NCBI RefSeq assembly: GCF_001653795.1
Contig: NZ_CP011514.1
Location: 2,154,976 to 2,218,975 of the forward strand
Reading direction: 5' to 3'
DNA: 64,000 nt
DNA from: Mitsuaria sp. 7
Lineage (GTDB): Bacteria; Pseudomonadota; Gammaproteobacteria; Burkholderiales; Burkholderiaceae_C
Positions 9,021 to 17,873 of the stretch are shown here, piece after piece. Within the stretch, counting starts at the first letter, position 1; the number at the start of each line of letters is the position of its first letter. The notes beneath the pieces were generated by a model. That model did no database searches and was not told the origin of the DNA. It saw only the letters and a program-made list of their open reading frames with translations. The position numbers and the translations under genes are program-made.

Positions 9021-9394
9021 GCTTGCTTGCCTTGCCTGAAGAACACACGGAACGCCTTCATTCCCAGCTCCTCCAGTAGCCCCTTGTACTTGTCCAAGGG
9101 CATGTTAACCGTGGGGGCGATGGTGTAGTGGCCGGGACGGTCGTGGACCAGCTTCAGACCTTGCGGCATCGGCGTGGTCGCATTGAACTGCCACACCCAG
9201 CCGCTCATATCTCTTTCAGCCAGCCCCTGCTCGTTGAACACGCTGACGCCTGCATTGTTCGCGACGACCACAACGATGTCGTTGACCTTCGTCAGGTCAA
9301 CATCGTGTGGTCGGATGTTGCTCAGCTTCGGCGTGGTTGCGTTGCCAAGGCGGAAGACGTCCTCGGGGCAGAGATAGAACGATTTGGGGAACAT
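9017..9394 (-). CDS. Tse2-like ADP-ribosyltransferase-fold toxin
   Basis: This encodes 125 residues. The central and C-terminal parts match the pattern of the Tse2 toxin domain: G-V-S-V-F-N-E-Q-G-L, then P-M-P-Q-G-L-K-L-V-H-D, H-Y-T-I-A-P and M-P-L-D-K-Y. In Tse2 I recall S-V-F-D-R-A-G-V-L, P-P-D-L-K, H-Y-T-I-M-P and M-Y-R-E-V-L at equivalent places. Tse2 is a cytoplasm-acting toxin with an ADP-ribosyltransferase-like fold. An AGGAGA ribosome-binding site lies 8 nt before the ATG. No type VI secretion gene or VgrG is seen here, so this copy more likely works as a chromosomal toxin-antitoxin module. It stands directly upstream of, and in line with, the two candidate defence genes. Confidence 0.7.
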   Translation of the reverse strand: MFPKSFYLCPEDVFRLGNATTPKLSNIRPHDVDLTKVNDIVVVVANNAGVSVFNEQGLAERDMSGWVWQFNATTPMPQGLKLVHDRPGHYTIAPTVNMPLDKYKGLLEELGMKAFRVFFRQGKQA

Positions 9395-9465
9395 TGGCCT
9401 CTCCTGTTGAGAGGCCAGTGGACCGTCCCGTCGCGTCGACGGCTAGTGACGTAAGCCATCTCCCC

Positions 9466-11013
9466 TTAAGCCACCCTAAACGAAGCCACCGACTCCGCCA
9501 ATCGCTGAGCCTGCGCTTCGAGGCTGTTTGCGGCAGCGGCGCTTTCTTCCACCAACGCCGCGTTCTGCTGCGTCACCTGATCCATCTGCGTGATGGCCTG
9601 ATTGATCTGCTCGATCCCGCGGCTTTGCTCTCCGGCTGCGCCGGAGATTTCATTCACGAGCTCACTCACGCGACGGATCTGCTCGACGATTTCTCGCATC
9701 GTCTCTCCGGCTGCGGCGACTTCGCGTCCACCCGTCGCCACCGACACGCCTGACGTCCCGATCAACGTCTTGATCTCCCTCGCCGCACTCGCACTGCGCT
9801 GCGCCAGTGCGCGCACCTCACTCGCCACCACCGCGAATCCGCGGCCGTGCTCACCCGCCCTCGCCGCTTCGACTGCGGCGTTCAGCGCCAAGATATTCGT
9901 CTGGAACGCGATCCCATCGATCACGCCGATGATGTCTTCAATCCTCTTGCTGCTATCCGTGATCGCATCCATCGTCGCAACGACCCGCCCGATCACCTCC
10001 CCCCCACGCCGCGCCGTCCCCGACGCCTCCACCGCCAGCGACGTCGCCTGCCTCGCGCTGTCCGCGGCCTGATGCACCGTCCCCGTGATCTCCTCCATCG
10101 AGCTCGCCGTCTGCTGCAGGCTGCTCGCCTGTTCCTCCGTCCGGCTCGACAGATCCAGATTCCCCGCCGCGATCTGGCTGGCCGCCGTCGTCACCGAGTC
10201 CACGCCGCTGCGCACCTCGCGCACCAGCCCGCGCAGGCCCTCCACCATGCGCGCCAGGCTCTGCTGCAGCTCCCCCAGCTCATCGCTGCGCGTCACGCGC
10301 ACGTCCGCCGTCAGGTCGCCACCCGCCACCGTCTCCATCGCACGCCGCACCTCCGCCAGCGGCCGCGTCACCGACCGCGTCGCCATCACCCCGAAGGCAA
10401 GACCTGCCACCACGCCCGCGATCACCGCGATCCACAGCACCAGCGTCGTGTTGCGCACCGCCTCCGTGGCCAGCGCGCCGGACTCCGCCATCAGCTCCTC
10501 CTGCCGCGCCACCAGCTTCTCCAGCGAGCTCACGTACGCCAGCTGCGTCGGGCGCAGCTTCTGCATCAGCACCAGCTTCGCGCCGTCCATGTCCTCCGTC
10601 TTGACCTGCGCGAAGAAGGCGTCCAGCGCCTCCCCATAGGTCTTGCGCACGGTCAAGGACTCGTCCAGCGCCGCCTTCGCCTTGGGATCGCGGATCGTGG
10701 GAATCAGATCCTCATAGACCTTCGCCGCACGCTGCCGCGATTCGCGGATCGAGGCCAGCTCCACCTCGCGCTCCTGCGCCGTGTCCAGCAGCAGCACGTT
10801 GCGCGCATTGCGCGCCTGCAGATTCAGCTCGTCGAAGATCCGGCTGACCGATCGCACCTTCACGTACCGGTCGCCGATCACCTGCCCCAGCCGACCATCC
10901 ACCGACGTCAGCCCGCCGTGCGAGGCCCCCGCCATCAGCAGCATGAGCAGGACCATCAGACCGAATGCGACGGCCAGACGCGCGCCTATCCTGAGATTGA
11001 AAACCGAAGACAT
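9466..11013 (-). CDS. Methyl-accepting chemotaxis protein
   Basis: This encodes 515 residues. An N-terminal transmembrane helix (about 10-32), a periplasmic four-helix-bundle sensor (~35-190), a second transmembrane helix (~192-212) and a HAMP domain (~214-266) are followed by the cytoplasmic signalling coiled coil. The hairpin tip [24 protein letters not shown] is intact and would bind CheA/CheW. No C-terminal NWETF-like pentapeptide is present, so CheR/CheB tethering is probably absent. A longer open frame upstream to 11424 is an antisense extension; the ATG at 11013 has an AAGGGAG ribosome-binding site. The ligand is not predictable. Confidence 0.95.
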   Translation of the reverse strand: MSSVFNLRIGARLAVAFGLMVLLMLLMAGASHGGLTSVDGRLGQVIGDRYVKVRSVSRIFDELNLQARNARNVLLLDTAQEREVELASIRESRQRAAKVYEDLIPTIRDPKAKAALDESLTVRKTYGEALDAFFAQVKTEDMDGAKLVLMQKLRPTQLAYVSSLEKLVARQEELMAESGALATEAVRNTTLVLWIAVIAGVVAGLAFGVMATRSVTRPLAEVRRAMETVAGGDLTADVRVTRSDELGELQQSLARMVEGLRGLVREVRSGVDSVTTAASQIAAGNLDLSSRTEEQASSLQQTASSMEEITGTVHQAADSARQATSLAVEASGTARRGGEVIGRVVATMDAITDSSKRIEDIIGVIDGIAFQTNILALNAAVEAARAGEHGRGFAVVASEVRALAQRSASAAREIKTLIGTSGVSVATGGREVAAAGETMREIVEQIRRVSELVNEISGAAGEQSRGIEQINQAITQMDQVTQQNAALVEESAAAANSLEAQAQRLAESVASFRVA

Positions 11014-11094
11014 CGAGACTCCCTTGTTGTGTGTCTCGATGGGATCGGCACCAATCTGGTAACCCTGAGGGTCCTTCGCACCGCCTGGGCGTGG

Positions 11095-11113
11095 AGCGCC
11101 CGGATCGGGCGCT
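11095..11113 (-). terminator. Hairpin between the LysR gene and the chemoreceptor gene
   Basis: A perfect 8-bp stem (AGCGCCCG / CGGGCGCT) with a 3-nt loop lies 11 bases beyond the LysR stop codon and before the chemoreceptor start. There is no clear T-run on the minus strand, so termination may need Rho or be partial. Confidence 0.45.
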
Positions 11114-11123
11114 ATTCGTTGAT

Positions 11124-11984
11124 TTAGATCAAGCAGGACTCCGCCGCTACCTCTTTGGAGATGGCCGCCAATCGAGCCACAGTCGGTCGCACACGGAAGG
11201 CGTCCTTCAGCAGGCAGAGCGAGATCTCCGGCAACGGCGGCAAGCCCACCTCGTCGTCGACCGCTTGAAGACCGGTCGGCGAATGGAGCGCCACGCGCGG
11301 CAGCACGCCCAGTCCGGCGCGGGCCGCCGCCCACAGCGCGGAGAGGCTGGTCGTCGACATCGCCGGTCGCCAGGCGCGGCCCGCCGCATCGAGCGCCTCC
11401 ATCGCCGTCTGCCGGAACAGGCACGGCGCGTCCGACACCAGCAGCGGCAGCGGCGCCGCGGGGTCAGGTCTGAACCCCGGCGCCGCGTACCAGCGCATCG
11501 GCAAGGTCGCGATCGCGCAGGGATCGCGATCGTCCGCCGGCCGGAACACCAGCCCCAGGTCCAGTTGCCCCGACTCGAGCTCGTCGAGCACGCGGTCGTT
11601 CAGGTCCACGTTCACGCGCACCTTCGTGCTGGGATGCGCGACGCGGAAGCGCTCCAGCGTCGTCGGCAGCAGGCTGTCCGCGACGTCCTGCGGCATGCCG
11701 AAGAGGATCTCGCAGCAGGGATTGAGCTGGTGCAGCGCCACCATCGCCTCGTCGTTCAAGGCGAGCAGGCGCCGCGCGTAGCCCACCAGCACCTCGCCCT
11801 CGTCCGTCAGCACCTGCTGCCGGCCGACCTTGCGGAACAGCTTCAGGTCGAGCCGCTCCTCCAGCGCCTTGATCTGCAGGCTCACCGCGCCGGGCGAGCG
11901 GTTCACGCGTTCCGCCGCCCGGCCGAACCCCTTGAGGTCGACGGCCGCGAGCAGCGTCCTCAGCGCCACCAGGTCCAGGATCAT
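11124..11984 (-). CDS. LysR-family transcriptional regulator
   Basis: This encodes 286 residues with the LysR layout: an N-terminal winged helix ([20 protein letters not shown], then [15 protein letters not shown]), then the linker helix and a two-lobed ligand-binding domain from about residue 90. The start overlaps the stop of the upstream oxidoreductase by 4 nt (ATGA), so the two are one transcription unit. It may control that oxidoreductase or respond to its substrate, but no operator can be defined from this window. Confidence 0.92.
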   Translation of the reverse strand: MILDLVALRTLLAAVDLKGFGRAAERVNRSPGAVSLQIKALEERLDLKLFRKVGRQQVLTDEGEVLVGYARRLLALNDEAMVALHQLNPCCEILFGMPQDVADSLLPTTLERFRVAHPSTKVRVNVDLNDRVLDELESGQLDLGLVFRPADDRDPCAIATLPMRWYAAPGFRPDPAAPLPLLVSDAPCLFRQTAMEALDAAGRAWRPAMSTTSLSALWAAARAGLGVLPRVALHSPTGLQAVDDEVGLPPLPEISLCLLKDAFRVRPTVARLAAISKEVAAESCLI

Positions 11985-13021
11985 CCGAAGCTCCTGCCGC
12001 CGACGTCGACGGCCACCTTCGCAATATGCTCAAGGAGCGCGGCCACGTCCACCGACTCGTGCGAGGACACGCCGATCCAGGGCTTGCCGGTGAGGACCTG
12101 GTCGACGAAGGATTCGGCCTCGACGCGGAACGCGTCCACCGCGGGCAGGGACACGGTCTCGAAGGTCGCGCCGAAGCCGCTGCCGCGCTTGATGCGCAGC
12201 GTCGTCGGCTGGTTGTCGGGCGTGCTGTTGGCGTAGCTGGTCTCGATCACGCCGCCCTCGCAGGCGATCACGGCGTACCGGTGCGCGGCCGCGTGGAAGC
12301 TGCACGAGATCTGCGCCATCAGCCCGGTGCGGAACGCCAGGTTGGCGATGACCGCCGTGTCGGTGCCCCGCGGCCCCTGACGCTTGAAGGCCTGGACCTG
12401 CTCCGGATACGCGCCCGCGATCGCACGGACCAGGCTGAGCGGATAGGCGCCCGCATCCATCAGCGCCCCGCCCGCGAGCGCGGGATCGAGCCGGATGTCG
12501 CCCTGGTTCTCCAGCTTGAATCCGAAGCTGCCCTGGATGGACAGCGGGAGGCCCAGCTCGCCGGACTCGATGATCCGCAGCATCTCCACCGTCTGCGGCT
12601 GCGCCCGGTAGGGATAGGCCTCCGCCACGTGCAGGCCGAGCTTCTGGGCCGTCTGGTGGATCAGCCGCGCCTCCTGCGGCGAGCCGGTCAGCGGCTTCTC
12701 GCAGAGCACGTGCTTGCCGGCTTCCAGCGCGCGCAGGCACCACTCGGTGTGCAGGCTGTTGGGAAGGCCGATGTAGACGATCTGGACCGTCGGGTCGTCG
12801 AGCAGTTCCGCGTAGGAGCCGTACGCATGGGCGATGCCGTGCTTCTCTGCAAAGGCCGTGGCGCTGTCCAGCGAGCGGCTCGCCACCGCGGCGACGTGGA
12901 GCTTCGACGAGCCCTTCACCTGCCCGGCGAAGTGGTTGGCGATGGAGCCGGTGCTGAGGATGCCGAAGCCGATGGAGGTGGAGGCGGCGCTGTCGAGGGA
13001 TTGGGCGAGCAGTGTGGGCAT
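11981..13021 (-). CDS. Gfo/Idh/MocA-family NAD(P)-dependent oxidoreductase
   Basis: This encodes 346 residues. The N-terminal Rossmann domain carries F-G-I-L-S-T-G-S-I-A (the G-x-x-x-x-G-x-I variant of this family), then the E-K-P-L motif at about residues 106-109 (V-L-C-E-K-P-L-T), whose Lys is usually catalytic. A C-terminal alpha/beta substrate domain includes G-G-A-L-M-D-A-G-A-Y-P at about 183-193, equivalent to the G-G-G-x-x-x-D-x-x-x-H region of the family with Tyr in place of His. Family members oxidise or reduce sugars, cyclitols or dihydrodiols; the substrate here is unknown. It is co-transcribed with the LysR gene downstream and divergent from the nitroreductase gene. Confidence 0.9.
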   Translation of the reverse strand: MPTLLAQSLDSAASTSIGFGILSTGSIANHFAGQVKGSSKLHVAAVASRSLDSATAFAEKHGIAHAYGSYAELLDDPTVQIVYIGLPNSLHTEWCLRALEAGKHVLCEKPLTGSPQEARLIHQTAQKLGLHVAEAYPYRAQPQTVEMLRIIESGELGLPLSIQGSFGFKLENQGDIRLDPALAGGALMDAGAYPLSLVRAIAGAYPEQVQAFKRQGPRGTDTAVIANLAFRTGLMAQISCSFHAAAHRYAVIACEGGVIETSYANSTPDNQPTTLRIKRGSGFGATFETVSLPAVDAFRVEAESFVDQVLTGKPWIGVSSHESVDVAALLEHIAKVAVDVGGRSFG

Positions 13022-13254
13022 GGGATATCCAGGGGAAGGCAGGAGAAGGAAGACCGGAGTCGACGCCCCGGACTCTAGGGAGCGCCCTCCTCCGCGACAA
13101 ACGATTAATTCCGGCGGGGTGCTTGAGGAAAGCTAAAGGATGCGGCCGTGCGGCGATCCGGCCCCGATCCGCAGTTGCTTATGCGGCTTTCTGCGTGGCG
13201 TACGAGCGTACGGCATGCCAATGTCCGGGCCATTCCGCTGTCAGGAGTTTCCAC

Positions 13255-13899
13255 ATGTCCCAAGCCACACCGTCCCACACGCCGTCCACCACGCCCACCA
13301 TCGCCCTGCCCGCCGCCCGCGAGGCCGACCACCCGATCGATCCGCAGTTCCTGAACCGCTGGTCGCCGCGCGCCTTCACCGGTGAGTCGCTGGACACCGC
13401 CACGCTGCTGCGCTTCCTGGAAGCCGCGCGCTGGGCGCCGTCCGGCTACAACGTGCAGCCGTGGCGCTTCGTCTATGCGCTGGCCGGCACGCCCGCCTGG
13501 GCCACGCTGTTCGAGACGCTCAGCGTCACCAACCAGAGCTGGGCGCATCGCGCCTCGGCGCTGGTGCTGGTCGTGTCGCAGCAGCGCTGGCTGCCGCCGG
13601 GCAAGTCCGCGCTGGAACCCAACGCCACCCACGCCTTCGACACCGGCGCCGCCTGGTCGCACCTGGCGCTGCAAGCCTCGCTCTCGGGCTGGCACGCGCA
13701 CAGCATCGGCGGCTTCGACCGCGCGCTGGCGCGCAGCTCGCTGGACATCCCCGAGGACTACACCCCGCAGGTCATCGTGGCGCTGGGCCGTCGCGGCGAC
13801 AAGGCCGTGCTGCCCGAAGCGCTGCAGGCGCGCGAGCAGCCCAACACGCGCCTGCCGCTGAGCGCCATCGCCGCGGAAGGCCGCTTCCCGTTCGACTGA
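13255..13899 (+). CDS. Nitroreductase-family flavoprotein
   Basis: This encodes 214 residues from an ATG preceded by AGGAG; a longer frame to 13012 overlaps the divergent gene and is not used. The N-terminal half has the family pattern D-P-Q-F-L-N-R-W-S-P-R-A-F-T-G, with R-W-S-P-R-x-F probably binding FMN phosphate, followed by L-E-A-A-R-W-A-P-S-G-Y-N-V-Q-P-W-R-F. The C-terminal part has the expected V-I-V-A-L-G-R-R-G-D. Such enzymes are homodimeric FMN enzymes that use NAD(P)H to reduce nitro groups, quinones or related compounds in the cytoplasm. No operon partner is visible; it is divergent from the Gfo/Idh/MocA gene. Confidence 0.9.
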   Translation: MSQATPSHTPSTTPTIALPAAREADHPIDPQFLNRWSPRAFTGESLDTATLLRFLEAARWAPSGYNVQPWRFVYALAGTPAWATLFETLSVTNQSWAHRASALVLVVSQQRWLPPGKSALEPNATHAFDTGAAWSHLALQASLSGWHAHSIGGFDRALARSSLDIPEDYTPQVIVALGRRGDKAVLPEALQAREQPNTRLPLSAIAAEGRFPFD

Positions 13900-14064
13900 G
13901 GCAAGGCCCGACCCCAACCGACGCTGCGCCGATCCGCGCAGCGCTGCTGGGATCCACGCAGCCGGACACCTCGAGAAACGCCTGAATCCATGCGCCCTCG
14001 CATGGCCCGGAAGTTGCGACGTTGAGCCCGATGCCCGATCCCGTCGGGCGCTTCCTCATCGTCC

Positions 14065-15873
14065 ATGCCCGCATCCTTGCCCGCATCCTCTCCGGCACCC
14101 ACTTCGCCGCTGTGGCGCAGCCTGCTGCTCTACCGCGAGATCCCCTGGCACTTCGGCCTCACCGCGCTGCTCTTCCTCTTGGGCAACATCGCCTTCGCCG
14201 GCCAGCAGTGGCTGGTGGGCCGCGCGGTCCACGCGCTGGAGCTCGGCGCACCGCACGGCGTGCAGGCCGCCATCGACGGCGTGCTCACCTGGTCGATCTG
14301 GCTGCTGGGCGTCGCGCTGCTGCGCGGCGCGCTGCAGTACGGCGCGGGCCTGTCCTCGCTGATCAGCGGCCAGCGCCTGCTCACGCTGCTGCGCGAGCGC
14401 ATCCTCGTGCAGGTCCAGCGCCTGGACCTCGGCTACCACTGGCGCCACGGCGTCGGTGAACTGGTCACCCGCACCACCCGCGATGCCGACAAGCTGCGCG
14501 ACGCGCTGATCAACTTCTGGCGCCAGGTGTTCGAGCTGACGCTCGTCGTCACGGCGACGCTGGGCGTGCTCGCGTGGTACCACCCGGGGCTCGCGGTCGT
14601 GCCGCTGCTGCTGATCGGCGTCGCGGTGACGCTGTTCCTGCGCCAGACCCATCACCTCGTGGCACTGGACCGCGCCACCGGCGCCGCCTACGACCAGGTC
14701 AACCAGGAGCTGTCCGAAGGCGTCAACGGCGTGCGCGTCGTCAAGTCCTTCGTGCTGGAGGCCCGCCGCGCCGCGCATTTCGAGGCGCAGGTCGAGCTCT
14801 TCATGCGACAGGCCACCGCCGCGCTGGCCTATGCCTGCGCGCGCGTGCCGCTGCCGCAGGCGGTGGTCGCGCTGGGCCAGGTCTGGATCCTGGTCTTCGG
14901 CCTGCACCTGGTGGAGATCGGACGGCTGCACCGCGGCGAACTCGTCGCCGCGCTGCTGATGGCCAACGTGCTGATCTTCCGCGCCGAAGGCATCGGGCGC
15001 GTGCTGCAGATCTTCGCGGACGCGCGCTCGTCGGCGGCGCGGATCTGGGAGTTGCTCGACGCCGTTCCCGCGATCGAAGGCGGCACCGCGACGCTGCCGG
15101 CGCGTGCCGGCGCGTTGGGCCTGTCGTTGGACGATGTCGGCGTGCGGGCGCCCGGCGGCACGACAGCCATCCTCGACGGCTGCTCGCTGCGCATCGCGCC
15201 GGGAGAGATCGTCGCGGTCGTCGGCGCGACCGGCTCGGGCAAGAGCACGCTGGTGAACCTGCTGCCGCGCCTGCTGGACGTCGATGCCGGTCGCATCCGC
15301 GTCGGCGACGACGCGCACGGATGGATAGACATCCGCGAGCTGCGCCTGGACGCGCTGCGACAAGCGGTCCAGGTGGTGCCTCAGGAAGCCTTCCTGTTCT
15401 CCGACACGTTGGAGGCCAATCTCAGGCTCGCCGCGCCCGACGCCGACGCGCGCGCGTTGGAGCAGGCCCTCCACGCCTCCTGCGCCGACGAGGTCCTCGA
15501 GCGTCTGCACGACGGCCTCGCCACGCCCGTGGGCGACCGCGGCGTCACGCTGTCCGGCGGTCAGCGTCAACGCCTGGCACTTGCCCGAGCGCTACTGGCG
15601 CGCCCTCGCCTGCTGGCGCTCGACGACGCCACCAGCGCGCTGGATGCGCTCACCGAGCAGCGCGTGCTCAGCCGCCTGCGCGCGTTGAACACCGCATCGA
15701 TTGCCGGCCCGGACGCCGGCGGCACCACGGTGCTGATGGTCGCGAGCAAGCTCTCCACCGTGCTGCAGGCCGACCGGGTGCTGCTGCTCGTCGACGGCCG
15801 CATCGCGGCCGCCGGCCGCCATCACGAACTCACCGGCCTGCGGGCCTATCGCGAACTGCTGGGACTCGACTGA
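14065..15873 (+). CDS. ABC exporter half-transporter with degenerate ATPase site (subunit A)
   Basis: This encodes 602 residues: six transmembrane segments (residues ~25-310) of a type I exporter fused to a nucleotide-binding domain. Walker A (G-A-T-G-S-G-K-S-T, about 386-394) and the signature L-S-G-G-Q (about 496) are normal. The catalytic Glu after Walker B is Asp (L-A-L-D-D-A, D520-D521), and the H-loop His is Ser (V-A-S-K-L-S, S561). These changes predict a subunit whose own Walker site cannot hydrolyse ATP well. The next gene starts in its stop codon (TGATG) and encodes the partner with complementary changes, so the pair is a heterodimeric exporter. The substrate may be a lipid, peptide or drug. 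Confidence 0.92.
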   Translation: MPASLPASSPAPTSPLWRSLLLYREIPWHFGLTALLFLLGNIAFAGQQWLVGRAVHALELGAPHGVQAAIDGVLTWSIWLLGVALLRGALQYGAGLSSLISGQRLLTLLRERILVQVQRLDLGYHWRHGVGELVTRTTRDADKLRDALINFWRQVFELTLVVTATLGVLAWYHPGLAVVPLLLIGVAVTLFLRQTHHLVALDRATGAAYDQVNQELSEGVNGVRVVKSFVLEARRAAHFEAQVELFMRQATAALAYACARVPLPQAVVALGQVWILVFGLHLVEIGRLHRGELVAALLMANVLIFRAEGIGRVLQIFADARSSAARIWELLDAVPAIEGGTATLPARAGALGLSLDDVGVRAPGGTTAILDGCSLRIAPGEIVAVVGATGSGKSTLVNLLPRLLDVDAGRIRVGDDAHGWIDIRELRLDALRQAVQVVPQEAFLFSDTLEANLRLAAPDADARALEQALHASCADEVLERLHDGLATPVGDRGVTLSGGQRQRLALARALLARPRLLALDDATSALDALTEQRVLSRLRALNTASIAGPDAGGTTVLMVASKLSTVLQADRVLLLVDGRIAAAGRHHELTGLRAYRELLGLD

Positions 15874-17741
15874 TGGCACTCGGCGACATGCGAGGACAGC
15901 GGCCGCTGTCCGACATCGAACTCGAACAGGCCCTCGCCCGCAAGGCGCTGGACCGCGGCATGTTCTGGCGGATGCTGCCGCTGCTGCGGCCCGTGCGCCG
16001 CGGTCTGGCCGCCGTGGTGACGCTGGAGGCGCTGCTGGTCGGCGCGGTCTTCCTGCGGCCGTGGTTCGTCGGGCAGGCGCTCGACCACGCGCTGGTGGCG
16101 GACGGCGCCGACTGGTCGCTCGACACGCGGCTGGCCGCGTGGCTGGGCATCGGCATGGCGCTGACCTGGACCGCGCGCTTCGCGATCTCCGGCCTGTCCC
16201 AGTACCTCGCCGGCAAGGCCGCGCTGCGCGTGCTCAACACGCTGCGCATGCAGGCCTACCGGCATGTGCAGGACCTCAGCGTCCGCTTCTTCGACAAGAC
16301 CAAGGCGGGCCGCATCATCTCGCGCGTGGACCGCGACGTCGACGCGCTCGAGCCGCTGCTGATCCAGGGCCCGCCGGAGCTGCTCTCCGCCGTGCTGCGA
16401 TGCGGCGTCGCGGCGGTGCTGATCCACGCGATCTCGCCGACGCTGTTCCTCGGCCTCGCGGCGGTGGTGCCGCCGCTGGTGCTCGGACTCTGGGCCTTCA
16501 AGAAAATCTCGCAGAAGAACTGGGGACTGGTGGCCGAGGCCCGCGCGCGCTTCACCGCGCATCTGGTGGAAACCGTCTCCGGCGTGCGCATCATCCAGCA
16601 GATGGTGCAGGAGGAGCCCAACCGCCGCCGCTACCGCGCGCTGCTGGAGGACTTCAACCGCACGCTGGTCCGCGGCAACCGCAGGGCCGGCTGGTTCCTG
16701 CCCTACACCGCGCTGCTGGCCAGCGCCGGCATGGTGATGCTGCTGTGGGGCGGCGCGCACGCGGTGCCGCGCGGGGAGCTCACCTTCGGCCAGGTCGTGC
16801 AGTGCCTGTTCTACGTGCAGCTCTTCCTGGGTCCGCTGCAGGAGCTCTCCGACCTGCTGGAGCGCTACACCAGCGGCGCGGCGTCGGCGCAGCGCATCTT
16901 CCTGCTGCTCGACACGGAGCCCGAGGTCGCCGATCCCGCCGAGCCGGAGGCGCTCACGCGGGTGCGCGGCGACATCCACTTCGACCGCGTCGACTTCGCG
17001 TACGAGCCGGAGCGGCCAGTCATCCGCGGCCTCGACCTGCGCATCGCACCGGGCGAGGTACTGGCCATCGTCGGCCCGACCGGCCACGGCAAGAGCACGC
17101 TGGTGCAGCTGCTGACCCGCTTCTACGACATCGGCAGCGGGGCCGTGCGCCTGGACGGCGTCGACATCCGCGCGATGTCGCAGCGGCAGTTGCGGCGACA
17201 CGTCGGCGTCGTCTTGCAGGAGAACATGCTGTTCACCGGGACCATTCTGGACAACCTGCGCATCGCCGCGCCGGAGGCGGACGATGAAAAGCTCATGGCC
17301 GCAGCGCGCGAGCTCGGCGCCGATGCCGTGCTGGAGCGGCTCCCGCTCGGCTACCAGACGCCAGTCGGCGCGATGGGCGGGCAACTGAGCCAGGGCCAGC
17401 GCCAACTCGTCTGCCTGGTTCGCGCCTATCTCGCCGATCCGGCGGTGCTGGTGATGGACGAGGCCACTTCCGCCGTCGACGTCCAGACCGAGCGCCGCAT
17501 CCAGGCCGCGCTGCGACGGCTCTGCGAAGGCCGGACCGCGATCATCATCGCCCACCGCCTGGCGACGATCCGGGACGCCGACCGCATCGCCGTCATCGAG
17601 CAGGGACAGATCGTCGAGCTCGGCCCGCACGATGTCCTCATCGCCGCCGGCGGACCGTACTCGCGGTTGTACCGCGCGTATGAGGAAGCCTCCTTCGGCG
17701 CCGCCGTGCACGGCGCGGAAAGCAGCCCCGCGCTGGCCTGA
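15873..17741 (+). CDS. ABC exporter half-transporter with intact catalytic residues (subunit B)
   Basis: This encodes 622 residues; the start overlaps the preceding stop by one base. Six transmembrane segments (~40-340) are followed by an NBD with Walker A G-P-T-G-H-G-K-S-T (~401-409), Walker B plus catalytic Glu (V-L-V-M-D-E, E530) and the H-loop His (I-I-A-H-R-L, H561). The signature motif is altered to L-S-Q-G-Q (~505-509). In a heterodimer, the intact Walker site of this subunit pairs with the intact LSGGQ of subunit A, and the degenerate site of A pairs with the altered signature of B. This is the arrangement known for asymmetric bacterial exporters such as TM287/288. A weak terminator follows. 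Confidence 0.92.
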   Translation: MALGDMRGQRPLSDIELEQALARKALDRGMFWRMLPLLRPVRRGLAAVVTLEALLVGAVFLRPWFVGQALDHALVADGADWSLDTRLAAWLGIGMALTWTARFAISGLSQYLAGKAALRVLNTLRMQAYRHVQDLSVRFFDKTKAGRIISRVDRDVDALEPLLIQGPPELLSAVLRCGVAAVLIHAISPTLFLGLAAVVPPLVLGLWAFKKISQKNWGLVAEARARFTAHLVETVSGVRIIQQMVQEEPNRRRYRALLEDFNRTLVRGNRRAGWFLPYTALLASAGMVMLLWGGAHAVPRGELTFGQVVQCLFYVQLFLGPLQELSDLLERYTSGAASAQRIFLLLDTEPEVADPAEPEALTRVRGDIHFDRVDFAYEPERPVIRGLDLRIAPGEVLAIVGPTGHGKSTLVQLLTRFYDIGSGAVRLDGVDIRAMSQRQLRRHVGVVLQENMLFTGTILDNLRIAAPEADDEKLMAAARELGADAVLERLPLGYQTPVGAMGGQLSQGQRQLVCLVRAYLADPAVLVMDEATSAVDVQTERRIQAALRRLCEGRTAIIIAHRLATIRDADRIAVIEQGQIVELGPHDVLIAAGGPYSRLYRAYEEASFGAAVHGAESSPALA

Positions 17742-17743
17742 AG

Positions 17744-17763
17744 GCAGCAGCGGTTGCTGCTTT
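17744..17763 (+). terminator. Weak hairpin terminator after the ABC exporter operon
   Basis: GCAGCA and TGCTGC form a 6-bp stem with a 5-nt loop just after the stop codon, followed by only three T. It plausibly ends the exporter operon before the sigma-54 promoter of the sulfur cluster. Confidence 0.4.
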
Positions 17764-17821
17764 CGACGCGCATCAAGCGCCGGGAAGCCCGATGAACACG
17801 GATTTCCCGGCCCTCAAGACC

Positions 17822-17837
17822 TGGCACGGATCTGGCA
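17822..17837 (+). promoter_or_regulatory. Sigma-54 (-24/-12) promoter of the first sulfur operon
   Basis: TGGCACG, four bases, then TGGCA matches the RpoN consensus TGGCACG-N4-TTGCW with one mismatch in the -12 element. It lies 37 bases before the start of the DszB-like gene. Three further copies front the other sulfur-related units of this window. Confidence 0.7.
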
Positions 17838-17873
17838 GAGCAGCTGGCGTCATCGACACCGCAAGGACACGCC

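Noticed and set aside
9017..9394. Type VI secretion effector locus
   Set aside because: No VgrG, PAAR, Hcp or T6SS structural gene lies nearby; a toxin-antitoxin role fits better.
12030..13100. Antisense and shifted long frames over the Gfo/Idh/MocA gene
   Set aside because: They share the region with a gene having clear Rossmann and E-K-P motifs and show no motifs of their own.
14056..15570. Antisense frame of 504 codons opposite ABC subunit A
   Set aside because: The plus strand carries an unambiguous ABC exporter with all motifs; the antisense product is Gln/Arg-rich without domains.
14574..17741. One fused frame of 1055 codons through both ABC exporter genes
   Set aside because: Its 5' part is an out-of-frame reading of subunit A. 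Only the part from 15873 is real.
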